Assembly (NCBI GenBank): GCA_023140595.1
Contig: JAGLLI010000160.1
Coordinates: forward strand, 1-6,736
Source: Candidatus Parcubacteria bacterium
GTDB taxonomy: Bacteria; Patescibacteriota; Patescibacteriia; Patescibacteriales; UBA12075
DNA: 6,736 nucleotides
Direction: 5' to 3'
The position numbers were made by a program, and so were the translations under genes. Of the stretch, positions 5,734-6,736 are shown in pieces (position 1 is the stretch's first letter; each line of letters opens with the position of its first letter). A model generated the notes under the pieces. It searched no databases and was not told the DNA's origin. It saw nothing but the letters and a program-made list of their open reading frames with translations.

Positions 5734-5784
5734 ATAGATTAGATAATTATTTAAGTGTTCAAAAAATTTGCACAGCTATTTTTT

Positions 5785-6736
5785 ATGAAACAATCAAAAT
5801 TATTTACAAAAACCAGAAAGTCAATTTCTGCTGATGAAACTTCAAAAAACGCGCAGTTGCTTATTCGCGCAGGTTTTGTACACAAGGAAATGGCAGGTGT
5901 TTATACTTTTTTACCTTTGGGTTTAAGGGTAATTGAAAAAATTAAAGATATTATCAGGGAAGAATTAAACAATATCGGCGCTTTTGAGTTGAAAATGACT
6001 ACTTTGCAGCAAAAAGATATTTGGGAGAAAACTGATCGCTGGGATGAGAAAAAAGTGGATGATTGGTTTCGCACGAATTTAAAAAACGGCGCGGAATTGG
6101 GCTTGGCTTTTACGCACGAAGAGCCTTTAACAAATATAATGAAAAATTATATTTTATCCTATAAAGATTTGCCGGTTTATGCTTATCAATTTCAAACAAA
6201 ATTCAGGAATGAACTTCGGGCAAAATCTGGAATAATGCGAGGCAGGGAATTTATTATGAAAGATTTGTATGATTTTTCATTAAATAAAGAAGAGCATGAT
6301 AAATTTTACGAAAAGATGAAGAGCGTGTATATGAAGATATTTAATCGCGTTGGAATCGGTGATAAAACATATTTAACAATGTCTTCAGGCGGGTCGTTTT
6401 CAAAATATTCTTTTGAGTTTCAAACAATTTCCAATGCCGGCGAGGATGTTATTCTATATGATAAAGACAAAAAAATCGCGATTAACAAAGATGATTATTC
6501 TGAAGAAATTTTTATTGATTTTAATCTTAAAAAAGAAGAATTAAAATTTAGGGAAGCAAAATCAATTGAAGTGGGAGATATTTACACATTAGGCGAAAAA
6601 TATTCAAAAGCGCTGGGGCTTACTTATAAAGATAAAAAAGGGCGAGAAAGGGTTGTGTATATGGGTTCCTATGGAATTGGCATCCCCAGATTAATGGGAA
6701 CAGTGGTGGAAATTTTTAACGATGAAAAAGGCATAA
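5785..6736 (+). CDS. proS: Prolyl-tRNA synthetase, N-terminal 317 residues (3' truncated)
   Basis: ProS charges tRNA-Pro with proline using ATP in the cytoplasm. The frame from ATG 5785 is open to the window edge. Class II synthetase features in order: the N-terminal signature SADETSKNAQLLIRAGFV (14-31) with GVYTFLPLGLRVIEKI (38-53, the motif 1 region); the proline-site loop LAFTHEEPLT (107-116); motif 2, FRNELRAKSGIMRGREFIMK (140-159); GEDVILYD (219-226); IEVGDIYTLGEKYS (261-274); and the nucleotide-binding MGSYGIGIPRLMG (293-305). Only about 150 residues separate motif 2 from GSYGIG. The large INS editing domain typical of bacterial ProRS should lie there and is absent; GEDVILYD passes almost directly to the IEVGDIY region. 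Motif 3 and the anticodon-binding domain should lie beyond the edge. The start codon is supported by homology and promoter placement, not by a ribosome site. Confidence 0.95.
   Translation, partial: MKQSKLFTKTRKSISADETSKNAQLLIRAGFVHKEMAGVYTFLPLGLRVIEKIKDIIREELNNIGAFELKMTTLQQKDIWEKTDRWDEKKVDDWFRTNLKNGAELGLAFTHEEPLTNIMKNYILSYKDLPVYAYQFQTKFRNELRAKSGIMRGREFIMKDLYDFSLNKEEHDKFYEKMKSVYMKIFNRVGIGDKTYLTMSSGGSFSKYSFEFQTISNAGEDVILYDKDKKIAINKDDYSEEIFIDFNLKKEELKFREAKSIEVGDIYTLGEKYSKALGLTYKDKKGRERVVYMGSYGIGIPRLMGTVVEIFNDEKGI

Noticed and set aside
1..6736. CRISPR array, tRNA, rRNA, insertion sequence or phage genes
   Set aside because: I saw no regularly spaced repeats, cloverleaf, transposase motifs or terminal inverted repeats on either strand.

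Overview
The window is AT-rich, roughly 35-38% GC by eye, and bacterial. It holds the 3' half of secA, complete secD and secF genes, the 5' part of proS, and two small membrane-anchored proteins of unknown function. TGA and TAA both act as stops (TGA ends secA and secF), so code 11 fits. Three traits suggest a Candidate Phyla Radiation / Patescibacteria genome, perhaps a Parcubacteria-like lineage: housekeeping genes with no Shine-Dalgarno sequence, a SecD enlarged by parvulin domains, and a prolyl-tRNA synthetase without the bacterial editing insert. This placement is inference, because no marker gene in the window fixes it.

Layout. 1-1316 (+): C-terminal 437 residues of SecA, ending in a zinc-binding SEC-C tail. 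About 1333-1395: a hairpin with T-runs on both sides, able to terminate transcription in both directions. 1415-1888 (-): a 157-residue single-pass membrane protein converging on secA. 1889-2091: divergent intergenic region with a strong minus-strand promoter, a weaker plus-strand promoter, and an 11-bp inverted repeat ahead of secD. 2092-4170 (+): secD. 4201-5124 (+): secF, 30 nt downstream. 5125-5299: a consensus extended -10 promoter and a 5' leader with a textbook Shine-Dalgarno. 5300-5638 (+): a 112-residue single-pass membrane protein. 5664-5705: a strong intrinsic terminator. 5704-5733: the proS promoter. 5785 to the window end (+): proS, cut at the right edge.

How the genes work together. 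SecA is the ATPase that pushes unfolded preproteins through SecYEG. SecD and SecF form the proton-driven accessory complex that pulls them out on the far side of the membrane. This SecD carries about 200-250 extra residues in its first extracytoplasmic (P1) domain, which read as two tandem parvulin-type (PpiC/SurA/PrsA-like) prolyl isomerase modules. The first is degenerate and the second looks intact. A foldase is therefore fused to the translocon exit. This is the most notable feature of the window. proS is a separate translation gene with its own promoter.

The second theme is a split in gene-start signals. The two small unknown membrane proteins each have a consensus-like promoter, a purine-rich Shine-Dalgarno and a terminator. 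secD, secF and proS have no Shine-Dalgarno and instead share the 10-mer AATTATTTAA in their upstream DNA.
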